Assembly (NCBI RefSeq): GCF_017983445.1 | Contig: NZ_JAGOBJ010000007.1 | Coordinates: forward strand, 226,553 to 290,552 | Direction of reading: 5' to 3' | DNA: 64,000 nt | Source: Halomonas sp. | GTDB lineage: Bacteria > Pseudomonadota > Gammaproteobacteria > Pseudomonadales > Halomonadaceae | Shown here: piece by piece, positions 1-9,640 of the stretch | Position numbering within the stretch: the first letter of the stretch is position 1 | Layout: every line of letters starts with the position of its first letter | Translations under genes and position numbers: made by a program | Notes under the pieces: model-generated | The model's input: the letters and a program-made list of their open reading frames with translations, nothing else | Database searches by the model: none | What the model was told of the DNA's origin: nothing

Positions 1-1060
<1,060 letters not shown>

Positions 1061-1082
1061 GACCTGACGTCAGTCCTGTTGT

Positions 1083-1116
1083 AAAAACGGCGCCTTATTT
1101 ATAAGGCGCCGTTTTT
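1083..1116 (+). terminator. Rho-independent terminator after fabB
   Basis: A perfect inverted repeat (AAAACGGCGCCTTA and its complement around a TTTA loop) with A and T runs on its two sides. It lies between fabB (+) and plsC (-), which converge here, and can serve both strands. Confidence 0.88.
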
Positions 1117-1158
1117 GTAGCTCAATGTTTAAATCAACCGAGATATCTGCCAAGCCCA

Positions 1159-1893
1159 CTAACGCTTAAGCGGGCGTGGTACATCGGAAATTTCCTGCAG
1201 CTGAGCCTCAATCCAGTCTTCCACTTCGGCTACGACTTCATCAGGCGTACGCCCGTGGGTTTCAATAGGCGCACCAATCCGTACCCGTAAAACGCCCGGC
1301 TGCTTGACCCAGTGCCGACCCGGCCAACGCTCACCCGCATTATGGGCTACCGGCAGTACCGGCACGCCAGCCCGGCAGGCAACCACACTACCGCTCTTGT
1401 TGTAGCGTTTGCGCACGCCCGGATCGACCCGCGTCCCTTCAGGGAAGATCAGTACAGAAAGCCCCGTGCCCAATCGTGCCACGCCCTGGGTCAGCACCTG
1501 TTTCAAGGCACGCGCCGGTTTCGAGCGATCAAGGCTAATAGGACGCAGCAAACGCAACGCCCAGCCAAAAATAGGAATACGCAACAGCTCTTTTTTGAGC
1601 ACGGTGCATACCGGCGGCTTCATTACCTGCAGAAAGACCGTTTCCCACTCGCACTGATGGTTTGCCTGAATAACACACGGACCATTCGGAATAAGATGAC
1701 GCCCCTGAATATCATAACGAACCCCACAGGCTACTCGAAACCAGATCATCAAGAAGTGGTTATACAGATTCAGCAGCCGGTAGCGGCCTGACAACGGTAA
1801 AAAAGGAGCAATCGGTAGAAAAAGTACGCCAGCAATCAGCATGGCGAAGAAATACCCAGCATAGAACACCAGGCTACGAACCACATTGATCAA
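1159..1893 (-). CDS. plsC: 1-acyl-sn-glycerol-3-phosphate acyltransferase family protein
   Basis: Membrane acyltransferase of the PlsC family, expected to acylate lysophosphatidate to phosphatidate in phospholipid synthesis. The 244-residue protein has N-terminal hydrophobic segments (about residues 8-35). The acyltransferase block I is NHQCEWE, an HX4E form of the usual HX4D motif, and the acyl-acceptor motif is FPEGTR. Translation probably starts at a TTG that overlaps the stop of the upstream gene (TTGA) and has a GGAGAG ribosome site about 7 bases before it, so the two genes are translationally coupled. A paralogue with a different lipid substrate is possible. Confidence 0.82.
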   Translation of the reverse strand: MINVVRSLVFYAGYFFAMLIAGVLFLPIAPFLPLSGRYRLLNLYNHFLMIWFRVACGVRYDIQGRHLIPNGPCVIQANHQCEWETVFLQVMKPPVCTVLKKELLRIPIFGWALRLLRPISLDRSKPARALKQVLTQGVARLGTGLSVLIFPEGTRVDPGVRKRYNKSGSVVACRAGVPVLPVAHNAGERWPGRHWVKQPGVLRVRIGAPIETHGRTPDEVVAEVEDWIEAQLQEISDVPRPLKR

Positions 1894-2780
1894 ACGGACT
1901 CTCCTGTACTGGCGCCAGACAGATCATCGCGCGTCAAGCACCATGTATCCACCATGCGCCCCACTTCCAACCGCCATGGCTTTTGATGCACACCAAAGAC
2001 ATCCAGCACTCGACGGCAGTTTAAAACACGCCGCAGCTTGGCATCGTGATGGTGATTCAGCGCGGTGACCTCACCCAACGCAACCTGCTCGCCACGACCT
2101 TCCAGGTGCGTTGCCAACTGGGTGCGCACCATGGACGTAAATGTGAAGGCGCTGACAGGCTCTGTCCCTGCCAGATGATAGGCGCCCCAGGCATTAGCGC
2201 CGCTTGCCTGCTGCTGGAGCATACCAATCAACGCCATGGCTACCGCGTCCACCGATGTCGGGCAGCACACGACGTCTTCGGCGGCCCGCACGCTCTGCCC
2301 GACCAGCAGGCTGTCAATAATCTCGCTTAGCCAGGCATGACTGCCTTCAAGCGCAAATAGAGGGCCCAGGCGCACAATCAAATGGCGGTGATACTCTGCC
2401 CGTATACGATCCCCCGTCGTGACCAGCCGACGTAAACACTCATCGCGCGGCGTGGGTACCACATGCTCGTCGATCGGTTCATCGAAGCCGTCTTCATAGA
2501 GCTGGTCAGAGACGCACCATACCAACGGCACCTCCTGAGCAATACACGCGTCCAGACAACAGTCGACCGCATCGGCATGCGCGCCGACTACCGCTGGCGT
2601 CATACTCAACGGCTGCGCCAACGGCGGGATAATAACCGCATCCGGAGCGATCTCCTGCAACTGCGCCGCAGTGATGGCGATGTTCTGCTCAATCACGAGC
2701 TCCGTATCCGCGCGACGGCTTGCTTCCCGGGCCAATGCCAAGCTTAAGCAGTGCCCTGCATCCAGTATCAGCAGCTTCAA
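1890..2780 (-). CDS. RmlD-like sugar-nucleotide reductase/epimerase family protein, divergent
   Basis: A 296-residue protein resembling the dTDP-4-dehydrorhamnose reductase (RmlD substrate-binding) or NAD-dependent epimerase fold. The N terminus MKLLILDAGH starts like a Rossmann fold. The usual GxxGxxG glycine motif is missing (DAGHCLSLA instead), and I see no clear YxxxK catalytic pair. It may therefore be non-catalytic or use another substrate. It starts at TTG behind a good GGGAGAGGG ribosome site and overlaps plsC by four bases. No other cell-envelope sugar genes are nearby, so the function is not assigned. Confidence 0.55.
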   Translation of the reverse strand: MKLLILDAGHCLSLALAREASRRADTELVIEQNIAITAAQLQEIAPDAVIIPPLAQPLSMTPAVVGAHADAVDCCLDACIAQEVPLVWCVSDQLYEDGFDEPIDEHVVPTPRDECLRRLVTTGDRIRAEYHRHLIVRLGPLFALEGSHAWLSEIIDSLLVGQSVRAAEDVVCCPTSVDAVAMALIGMLQQQASGANAWGAYHLAGTEPVSAFTFTSMVRTQLATHLEGRGEQVALGEVTALNHHHDAKLRRVLNCRRVLDVFGVHQKPWRLEVGRMVDTWCLTRDDLSGASTGESV

Positions 2781-2871
2781 GACAGACCCTCTCCCATCAA
2801 CGAACGTAGCTTGCGAACATGCGCAGCGAGCTTAACCGTTTATCTAATCAGTAATGCTTAAAAGCTACCGG

Positions 2872-3549
2872 TCAGAACGGAATTTCATCGTCGAAATCGT
2901 CAAAGCTACCTGGGTCCGGTGCGCCGTAGTTGTTCTGCTGGCCCTGTTGCTGCTGGGGCGCGGCGTTGCCCTGGCGTGCAGGCTGGCCCTGCTGTGGCGC
3001 TGGCTGGGGGCGCTGGGCCGGTTGACCGCTCTGGTTTTGGCCAGCCTGGTTTTGGCCACCATAATTCTGACCACCGTAACTCTGTCCACCAAAGTTATTG
3101 CCTTGTGGCGCGCCACCCTGCTGGGGATATCCGCCTTGAGGTGCAGCGTCATTACTCTGATTACTCGGAGCGTAACTGCCCTGCGGCGCGTTACCGCCCT
3201 GGAAATCGCCGCTACGGCCATCCAGCATCTGCATATCGTTGGCAACGATCTCGGTGCTGTAACGATCCTGACCGTTTTGATCCTGCCATTTGCGGGTTTG
3301 CAGGCGACCTTCGATATAAACTTTGGAGCCTTTTTTCAGGTACTGCTGGGCAATTTCAGCCGTTTTATTGAACAGCACGATCCGGTGCCACTCAGTACGC
3401 TCCTGACGTTGGCCGCTTTGACGATCCATCCAGGTGTCGGAGGTAGCCAGATTCAGGTTAGCCACGGCTGTACCGCTGGGCGTAAAGCGTACCTCAGGAT
3501 CCTGCCCGAGGTTACCGATCAGAATCACTTTATTGATACCGCGAGCCAT
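2872..3549 (-). CDS. ssb: Single-stranded DNA-binding protein
   Basis: Binds single-stranded DNA in replication, repair and recombination and recruits partner proteins through its tail. The 225-residue protein has an N-terminal OB fold (about residues 1-110, beginning [15 protein letters not shown] and including the EWHRIV strand). A long Gly/Gln/Asn/Pro-rich flexible linker follows (about 115-212). The acidic tip is DDEIPF, close to the canonical DDDIPF partner-binding peptide. It is somewhat longer than the E. coli protein (178 residues) because of the linker. It lies upstream of uvrA with an MFS gene between. Confidence 0.97.
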   Translation of the reverse strand: MARGINKVILIGNLGQDPEVRFTPSGTAVANLNLATSDTWMDRQSGQRQERTEWHRIVLFNKTAEIAQQYLKKGSKVYIEGRLQTRKWQDQNGQDRYSTEIVANDMQMLDGRSGDFQGGNAPQGSYAPSNQSNDAAPQGGYPQQGGAPQGNNFGGQSYGGQNYGGQNQAGQNQSGQPAQRPQPAPQQGQPARQGNAAPQQQQGQQNNYGAPDPGSFDDFDDEIPF

Positions 3550-3648
3550 AAGGCACTCCTTCCATTGTGTTGCGTATAGATAGACATCAGCGCTTTAATT
3601 TACAGACTGCCGATGCTACTGACTATTAACGACTGCCAGACAGCCGTC

Positions 3649-5025
3649 TTACGATTTCGGGGGAATCAGCTTGGCCAGCGCCGCTCGATCAAGCTGCTGA
3701 CGATTTACCTTCAAATAGACCAAGTGTTCCTCGGGCACTACCATGACGTCCTCGACACCCACAACGTCAGCCAAGCGTTCCATCAGTAAATCCAAGGTAT
3801 CTGGCGGCGTATCATTCAGGGCTACTACTTCGCTGGAGAGCGGAGGCGGCGACGGCATTCGCCACATCGCAATCCACCACAATAACGCGAGTATCGCACA
3901 GCCTATAAACACTGCGTTAAGACCCCATACGTTAGCCAGCAAACCGCCTAACGTACCGCCTAAAAATGCGCCTAGAAACTGGCTGGTGGAGTACACCCCC
4001 ATCGCCGTTCCTTTAGCTCCTGCCGGAGCGAGCTTGCTCAGCATTGAAGGCAGCGTGGCCTCAAGTAAATTAAAGCCGGTAAAGAACACAAACAATCCAA
4101 AAAACAGCCAGTGTCCCTGAGAAAATGACGAGCCAAGCCCGGCAAGGCTCACCGCAATAGCGGCAATCGCCAGCAGGCATATCACTTTCATCTGCTGTTT
4201 TTTCTCAGCCACAATCATCAGCGGCACCATGGCCACGAACGACAGCCCCATAATACCTAAATACGCCAAGCCGTGATGCTCTACGGCGATTCCTGCCTGC
4301 TGCAGCCGAAAAGGCACCGCCACAAAAATAGCCATAAGTACAAGATGGAGCGCGAAGATCGATATATCCAGGCGCCACAGATCAGGCCGCGTAATCACAC
4401 TTTTAAGCTGCTGGCGATCCAGACCCACATCCTGATGGCGCCGCCGTTTGGGGGCTGGCGGCACCCAGCGCCACAGCACCACCAACCCCACCAGGGTTAA
4501 CAACGCGGTAAACCAGAATACGCCTGAGAGCCCTGCCCAGGAGGCAAGCCAGGGGCCTAGTACCATGGCAATGGCAAACGATACGCCAATCGATAAGCCG
4601 ATCGTCGCCATCGCTGCCGTACGGACCTGCTCGCGGGTCTGGTCGGCAAGCAGCGCCATGATCGCCGCCGCTACCGCCCCACCGCCCTGAAGCGCGCGAC
4701 CTATAATTATCCCACCGATTGAGTCCGCCTGGGCAGCCACGATGCTGCCCAGGGCAAAAATAATCAGCCCCATGGCAATCACCCGCTTACGCCCGATACG
4801 GTCTGACAATAGCCCGAACGGAATTTGCAGCGTAGCCTGGGTCAGCCCATAGATGCCTAGCGCAATACCCACGAGTAACGGCGTGGCGCCCTGGAGGGTG
4901 TCAGCGTAGAGCGCCAACACCGGCAACACCATAAAGAGTCCCAGCATACGAGACGCATAAAGCCCAGCCAAGCCGCTGATTGCACGACGCTCAGAGGCCA
5001 TTAGCAGTGCAGAAACCTTGCGCAT
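3649..5025 (-). CDS. YajR-like MFS transporter with C-terminal YAM-type domain
   Basis: A 12-helix major facilitator superfamily proton-driven transporter of unknown substrate. The start is set at 5025 (MRKVSALL). The frame is open to 5091, but that N-terminal stretch is unlike a transporter. This gives 458 residues. The MFS motif between helices 2 and 3 is clear (GLLSDRIGRKR). The last 55 or so residues form a small soluble domain (LADVVGVEDVMVVPEE...VYLKV), which resembles the ferredoxin-like YAM domain of E. coli YajR, a protein of similar length (454 residues). It sits between ssb (-) and divergent uvrA (+). Confidence 0.8.
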   Translation of the reverse strand: MRKVSALLMASERRAISGLAGLYASRMLGLFMVLPVLALYADTLQGATPLLVGIALGIYGLTQATLQIPFGLLSDRIGRKRVIAMGLIIFALGSIVAAQADSIGGIIIGRALQGGGAVAAAIMALLADQTREQVRTAAMATIGLSIGVSFAIAMVLGPWLASWAGLSGVFWFTALLTLVGLVVLWRWVPPAPKRRRHQDVGLDRQQLKSVITRPDLWRLDISIFALHLVLMAIFVAVPFRLQQAGIAVEHHGLAYLGIMGLSFVAMVPLMIVAEKKQQMKVICLLAIAAIAVSLAGLGSSFSQGHWLFFGLFVFFTGFNLLEATLPSMLSKLAPAGAKGTAMGVYSTSQFLGAFLGGTLGGLLANVWGLNAVFIGCAILALLWWIAMWRMPSPPPLSSEVVALNDTPPDTLDLLMERLADVVGVEDVMVVPEEHLVYLKVNRQQLDRAALAKLIPPKS

Positions 5026-5134
5026 AATGCCCTTGTATATGGTGGATGAGACCAAAATCCTCGAATAACCCCCCATTCTAGCGGTTTGCATCCACGCTGG
5101 AAACGCTGTCCTGCGTTAAGCTATAAAAGCGTTT

Positions 5135-5164
5135 TTGCCGGGAAGGGGATGGCAAACGTATAAT
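5135..5164 (+). promoter_or_regulatory. Probable sigma-70 promoter for uvrA
   Basis: TTGCCG (5135-5140), an 18-base spacer and a perfect TATAAT (5159-5164). It ends about 30 bases before the chosen uvrA ATG. I searched for a LexA-type CTGT-N8-ACAG box here and did not find one. Confidence 0.5.
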
Positions 5165-5194
5165 TACTCTTTTGCCGCGCGAGTCGAGGTGTTG

Positions 5195-8038
5195 ATGGAC
5201 AGCATTCTGGTCAGGGGTGCACGCACCCACAACCTCAAGCAGATCGATGTGGAACTGCCCCGCGACAAGTTAATCGTGATTACCGGCCTGTCAGGTTCGG
5301 GAAAATCGTCGCTGGCATTTGATACGCTCTATGCCGAAGGGCAGCGGCGCTACGTAGAGTCGCTCTCTACCTATGCGCGTCAGTTTCTCTCAATGATGGA
5401 AAAACCCGATGTGGATCACATCGAAGGGTTATCGCCCGCCATTTCCATTGAGCAAAAATCCACCTCTCATAACCCACGCTCAACCGTGGGGACCATTACC
5501 GAAATTTATGACTACCTGCGCCTGCTGTTTGCACGCGCCGGTACTCCACGCTGCCCCGAACACGGAGAGGAGCTTGAGGCTCAGACCATTTCGCAGATGG
5601 TCGACCAGGTAATGAACCTGGCCGAAGGCACTAAACTTATGTTGCTGGCTCCTGTAGTCAAAGGACGCAAGGGGGAGCACTTACAGCTTTTGGCCGAGCT
5701 TCGCGCGCAGGGGTTTGTCCGCGCGTTGATTGATGGCCAGGTGCTGGAGCTTGACGATATTGCACCGCTGGACAAGCGCAAAAAGCACGACATTAGCGTA
5801 GTCGTTGACCGCTTCAAGGTGCGCGACGATATCGCCCAGCGGCTTGCCGAATCGTTTGAGACCGCGGTTAATCTCACCGATGGCACCGCCATGATCCACT
5901 TTATGGATGGCGAGCAGGAAGACCTGGCGTTCTCATCACGCTTTGCCTGCCCGGTCTGCGGCTATTCACTTGCAGAACTTGAACCGCGCATGTTCTCATT
6001 CAATAACCCAGCCGGTGCCTGCCCTACCTGCGACGGTCTGGGCATACAGCAGTATTTCGATCCTGAAAAGCTGATTAGTCACCCTGAGCTTTCGTTAGCA
6101 GAAGGCGTCATCAAGGGCTGGGATCGCCGCAATATTTATTATTTCACTCAGCTGCAGGCGCTTGCCAAACATTATCAGTTTGAGCTGGAAACCCCCTGGA
6201 AGGATCTCGCCCGTCACGAGCGGGATGTGATTCTTAACGGTAGCGGTGATGAACAAATTCCCTTTGCCTATGTTGGCGATCGAGGACGCAAGGTAACGCG
6301 CGAGCATGTCTTTGAGGGCGTATTGCCTAACATGCAGCGCCGCTACCGGGAAACCGAGTCCAACATGGTGCGCGATGACCTGGCGAAGTACATTGCCATG
6401 CAGCCTTGCGCTACCTGCAAAGGCACGCGCTTACGCAGAGAGTCGCGCCATGTATATGTCGACGACCGCAATATCGCCGATGTGGTACGCATCCCGATCG
6501 GTGAGGCGTGGCGCTATTTTGCCGAGTTGAGCCTACCCGGCCGAAAAGGCGAAATTGCTGACAAGATCGTTAACGAAATCCACGCTCGCCTGGAGTTTCT
6601 GGTCAATGTAGGGCTTGACTACCTGAATCTTGAGCGCAGTGCCGATACGCTGTCTGGCGGCGAAGCCCAGCGGATCCGTTTAGCCAGCCAGATTGGCGCG
6701 GGCCTGGTGGGGGTCATGTATATTCTGGACGAGCCTTCGATTGGCCTGCACCAGCGTGACAATGATCGTTTGCTAAAAACCCTTGAGCGGCTGCGCGACC
6801 TGGGTAATACCGTTATTGTCGTCGAGCACGACGAGGACGCTATTCGCGCGGCTGACCATGTGCTGGATATCGGCCCTGGCGCGGGTGTACACGGCGGTGA
6901 GATTGTGGCCCAAGGCACGCCGCAGCAGGTGATGGACAACCCCGCCTCGTTAACCGGTCAGTACCTTTCGGGCACACGCGAAATCAGTGTTCCGCCCTAT
7001 CGCATCCCTGGTAATCCGGAGAAGCAGCTGGTGTTACGCGGCGCAACCGGTAACAACCTGCAGAACGTAACGCTTGGCCTGCCGCTGGGCCTGTTTATTG
7101 CGATTACCGGCGTATCAGGATCGGGTAAATCAACGCTGATCAACGGCACATTAATGCCTATTGCGGCCAGGGAGCTTAACCGTGCGACCACGCTAACGGC
7201 TGCGCCCTATGAAAAAATTGAAGGCCTCGATCAGCTCGATAAAGTCATCGATATTGATCAAAGTCCGATTGGCCGCACGCCACGCTCTAACCCGGCAACC
7301 TATACCGGTATATTCACGCCTATCCGTGAGCTGTTTGCCGGTACTCAGGAGGCGCGCTCGCGCGGCTACAAGCCGGGACGCTTCAGCTTTAACGTCAAGG
7401 GCGGACGCTGCGAGGCCTGTCAGGGCGAAGGCATGATCAAGGTCGAGATGCATTTCTTGCCGGATATCTATGTGCCGTGCGACGTCTGTAAAGGCAAGCG
7501 CTATAACCGCGAAACTCTGGATATCCACTATAAAGGCAAAACCATCCACGAAGTGCTGGAGATGACGGTCGAGGATGCGCTTGAGTTTTTCAGCCCGGTG
7601 CCGGCCATTGCTCGCCGCTTACAGACCCTGCTCGATGTCGGGCTTTCGTATATTCGGCTGGGCCAAAGCGCTACCACCCTCTCCGGAGGTGAGGCGCAAC
7701 GTGTCAAGCTTGCCCGAGAGCTTGCCAAGCGCGATACCGGTAAGACGCTGTATATTCTGGATGAGCCTACCACCGGGCTTCATTTCGAGGATATTCGTCA
7801 ACTGCTGACCGTTTTGCATCGCCTGCGTGATCATGGCAACACCATTGTGGTGATTGAACACAATCTGGATGTGATCAAGACCGCCGACTGGATCGTTGAT
7901 CTTGGCCCAGAAGGCGGTTCAGGGGGTGGCCAGATTATCGCCGAGGGTACCCCTGAACAGATTGCCAAACAGAGCGTTTCGCACACCGGGCGTTTTCTAT
8001 CCCCTTTACTTGAGCGTAAAAAAAATACGCCTGCATAG
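5195..8038 (+). CDS. uvrA: Excinuclease ABC subunit A
   Basis: Damage-sensing ATPase of nucleotide excision repair; it loads UvrB at lesions. The start is set at ATG 5195, which has a GAGGT ribosome site five bases upstream; the frame is open from 5135, but that part overlaps the promoter. The result is 947 residues, near the family norm of about 940. Two ABC modules are visible, with Walker A motifs GLSGSGKSS and GVSGSGKST, signatures [12 protein letters not shown] and [12 protein letters not shown], and Walker B ILDEPS and ILDEPTTGL. Zinc-module cysteines occur in CPVCG...CPTC and CEACQG...CDVC. Confidence 0.98.
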   Translation: MDSILVRGARTHNLKQIDVELPRDKLIVITGLSGSGKSSLAFDTLYAEGQRRYVESLSTYARQFLSMMEKPDVDHIEGLSPAISIEQKSTSHNPRSTVGTITEIYDYLRLLFARAGTPRCPEHGEELEAQTISQMVDQVMNLAEGTKLMLLAPVVKGRKGEHLQLLAELRAQGFVRALIDGQVLELDDIAPLDKRKKHDISVVVDRFKVRDDIAQRLAESFETAVNLTDGTAMIHFMDGEQEDLAFSSRFACPVCGYSLAELEPRMFSFNNPAGACPTCDGLGIQQYFDPEKLISHPELSLAEGVIKGWDRRNIYYFTQLQALAKHYQFELETPWKDLARHERDVILNGSGDEQIPFAYVGDRGRKVTREHVFEGVLPNMQRRYRETESNMVRDDLAKYIAMQPCATCKGTRLRRESRHVYVDDRNIADVVRIPIGEAWRYFAELSLPGRKGEIADKIVNEIHARLEFLVNVGLDYLNLERSADTLSGGEAQRIRLASQIGAGLVGVMYILDEPSIGLHQRDNDRLLKTLERLRDLGNTVIVVEHDEDAIRAADHVLDIGPGAGVHGGEIVAQGTPQQVMDNPASLTGQYLSGTREISVPPYRIPGNPEKQLVLRGATGNNLQNVTLGLPLGLFIAITGVSGSGKSTLINGTLMPIAARELNRATTLTAAPYEKIEGLDQLDKVIDIDQSPIGRTPRSNPATYTGIFTPIRELFAGTQEARSRGYKPGRFSFNVKGGRCEACQGEGMIKVEMHFLPDIYVPCDVCKGKRYNRETLDIHYKGKTIHEVLEMTVEDALEFFSPVPAIARRLQTLLDVGLSYIRLGQSATTLSGGEAQRVKLARELAKRDTGKTLYILDEPTTGLHFEDIRQLLTVLHRLRDHGNTIVVIEHNLDVIKTADWIVDLGPEGGSGGGQIIAEGTPEQIAKQSVSHTGRFLSPLLERKKNTPA

Positions 8039-8073
8039 GAGCTGAAACAGTCGTTAAAACAGCAGCTAAACAC

Positions 8074-8095
8074 AGGGTGGGTATTTACCCATCCT
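8074..8095 (+). terminator. Likely terminator hairpin after uvrA
   Basis: AGGGTGGGT and ACCCATCCT pair around an ATTT loop (one G-U pair), followed a few bases later by GATTTTG. The U-run is weak, so termination may be partial. Confidence 0.5.
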
Positions 8096-8167
8096 GATGT
8101 AGATTTTGTGTAATGATTTAACCGATAATGCCGGTAATAGGGTAACGAGCTTACCCAGCATGTAATT

Positions 8168-8216
8168 GTATTGCTTAGATTTATTAATTTATTTATTAAT
8201 ATTTGTTAAGCAATAC
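8168..8216. repeat. Inverted repeat with AT-rich loop in leader of the Crp/Fnr gene
   Basis: Perfect 10-base arms GTATTGCTTA (8168-8177) and TAAGCAATAC (8207-8216) enclose 29 bases that are almost entirely A/T. The right arm ends four bases before the GGAG ribosome site (8221) of the downstream regulator gene. It could be an operator, possibly for autoregulation, or an RNA stem-loop acting on translation. Confidence 0.6.
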
Positions 8217-8231
8217 TCATGGAGAACCCCT

Positions 8232-8975
8232 GTGAGCCAAGACCAAAGCTGCATCCTCCATCACTTCAGCCATTACTGCTCTTTAAGCCAAGAAGAAAAG
8301 GAGCTGCTGATATCATTGGAAGAAAGCCCTACCGACATTAAAGCGGGCTCACTGCTATGGGAAATGGGCGATCCAGCCAGCGAATTTTGCACCTTAAAAA
8401 GCGGCTGGGCTTTCTCCTATCGTCATCTTGAGAACGGCAACAGACAGATTCTGGAGGTTTTTTTACCCGGTGATATTATCGGTTTGCGCGAATTCGCTTT
8501 TTCCCAGCGACTAGAAAATGTTCGCATGATTACCGATGGTGTTGTGTGTCATTTTCCGCATAAGCGTCTTCTCGAAATATTTCGCCAGTCCCTACCGCTC
8601 ACCTCGGTGGTGTTTGCCATCGCCAGTCGCCATCAGGCGCTGCTTACAGAGCGTTTGGTAAACCTTGCCCGGCGAAGTGCGCGGCAAAAGACGGCACATT
8701 TTCTGTATGAAATGTACCTAAGACTACACCAGACCAATAGCCAGACGGATGGTCAGTTTAGGCTTCCTCTTTCGCAAGAGCAGCTTGCCGACATTCTGGG
8801 TTTAAGCCCCGTCCACGTCAGCCGTACGTTTAGCTCGCTGAGTGAGGAAGGCTTGGTCTTTCGTGACCGGCACAATCTGACTATCCCCGACCTGAAAGCG
8901 CTGGCCGAGGCCGGTGAGTTTGATGACTGCTATCTTCACGATGATGTCAGACCGCTCTTTGATCTTTCTGCCTAA
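8232..8975 (+). CDS. Crp/Fnr-family transcriptional regulator
   Basis: A cyclic-nucleotide-binding-fold regulator of 247 residues. The start is set at GTG 8232, seven bases after GGAG; an upstream ATG at 8166 lies inside an AT-rich inverted repeat and would add an unusual hydrophobic leader. The sensor beta-roll spans about residues 20-130 and the winged helix-turn-helix about 175-235 (LSQEQLADILGLSPVHVSRT). The cysteines do not show the CX2CX5C spacing of oxygen-sensing FNR, and I could not match the cAMP-binding residues of CRP. The ligand and targets are unknown. Confidence 0.85.
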   Translation: MSQDQSCILHHFSHYCSLSQEEKELLISLEESPTDIKAGSLLWEMGDPASEFCTLKSGWAFSYRHLENGNRQILEVFLPGDIIGLREFAFSQRLENVRMITDGVVCHFPHKRLLEIFRQSLPLTSVVFAIASRHQALLTERLVNLARRSARQKTAHFLYEMYLRLHQTNSQTDGQFRLPLSQEQLADILGLSPVHVSRTFSSLSEEGLVFRDRHNLTIPDLKALAEAGEFDDCYLHDDVRPLFDLSA

Positions 8976-9065
8976 TTCTACTGCGTGCAGTATACGCAGC
9001 AGCTTTAACGCTGACTTCGCTTACTATAGCCTGAAGGCCTTCTTACCCAACGTTGACGACTACCC

Positions 9066-9605
9066 ATGAACTCTTTCTCAACTGTCCTGACCAGTGCCTT
9101 TCTGCTTAGCGCGCCTATAGCATCGGCTGCGACGTTCAATATGCAGGATTTGCAAACGCACGGTCATTGGCAGTCGATGTCGCTTACACTGGGTAATGAG
9201 CACCACTTTCGCGCCGTTGAGACACATAGCTACTCAGACGCCACGCTCAGCCTGAACGCTACGCAAAACGTGTGTGATTTACCCTGGCTTGAAATGCGTG
9301 TCACGCTGGAGCAACAACAGGGTGAGAGTAAAACCGTCAACCTAGTCCCTACGCGGCTACGCGTTGATGAACAACCGGTGATGGATACCATGGCAGAATT
9401 TATCACTGAGCGTGGGGATGACGGTTTTTATGTGCACTTCTACCTTGGCGACATGCAGACATTAATGACTCAGATGCGTCAAGGCGAGCAGCTGTTTCTA
9501 GGCTTTGATCAAGGCGAGCAGGCGCCCTGGTATATGACGTTCCAGCTTGAAGGAGCCAACGAGGCTATTGAACGCATGCAGGTACTTTGCCAAGCGGCGC
9601 GCTGA
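9066..9605 (+). CDS. Small exported protein of unknown function
   Basis: A 179-residue protein that I do not recognise. A signal peptide is clear: a hydrophobic core of about residues 8-20 and an Ala-Ser-Ala-Ala cleavage region near residue 22. The mature part is rich in Gln, Thr and acidic residues. It has two cysteines (in NVCDLPW and QVLCQAAR) that could form a disulfide in the periplasm. It stands alone between the Crp/Fnr gene and the convergent GGDEF gene, with no operon partner to suggest a role. Confidence 0.72.
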   Translation: MNSFSTVLTSAFLLSAPIASAATFNMQDLQTHGHWQSMSLTLGNEHHFRAVETHSYSDATLSLNATQNVCDLPWLEMRVTLEQQQGESKTVNLVPTRLRVDEQPVMDTMAEFITERGDDGFYVHFYLGDMQTLMTQMRQGEQLFLGFDQGEQAPWYMTFQLEGANEAIERMQVLCQAAR

Positions 9606-9640
9606 AGGCTAATAGTAAAAATAACTATTTATTCAGCAGC

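Noticed and set aside
2854-3579. Long open frame (241 codons) on the plus strand, opposite ssb
   Set aside because: It is the antisense of ssb; its sequence is low-complexity Leu/Ala/Val/Arg, mirroring the Gln/Gly-rich linker, and ssb is certain.
8232-8975. Assignment of the Crp/Fnr gene as oxygen-sensing Fnr
   Set aside because: The cysteines do not have the CX2CX5C spacing required for the iron-sulfur cluster, so only the family call is kept.
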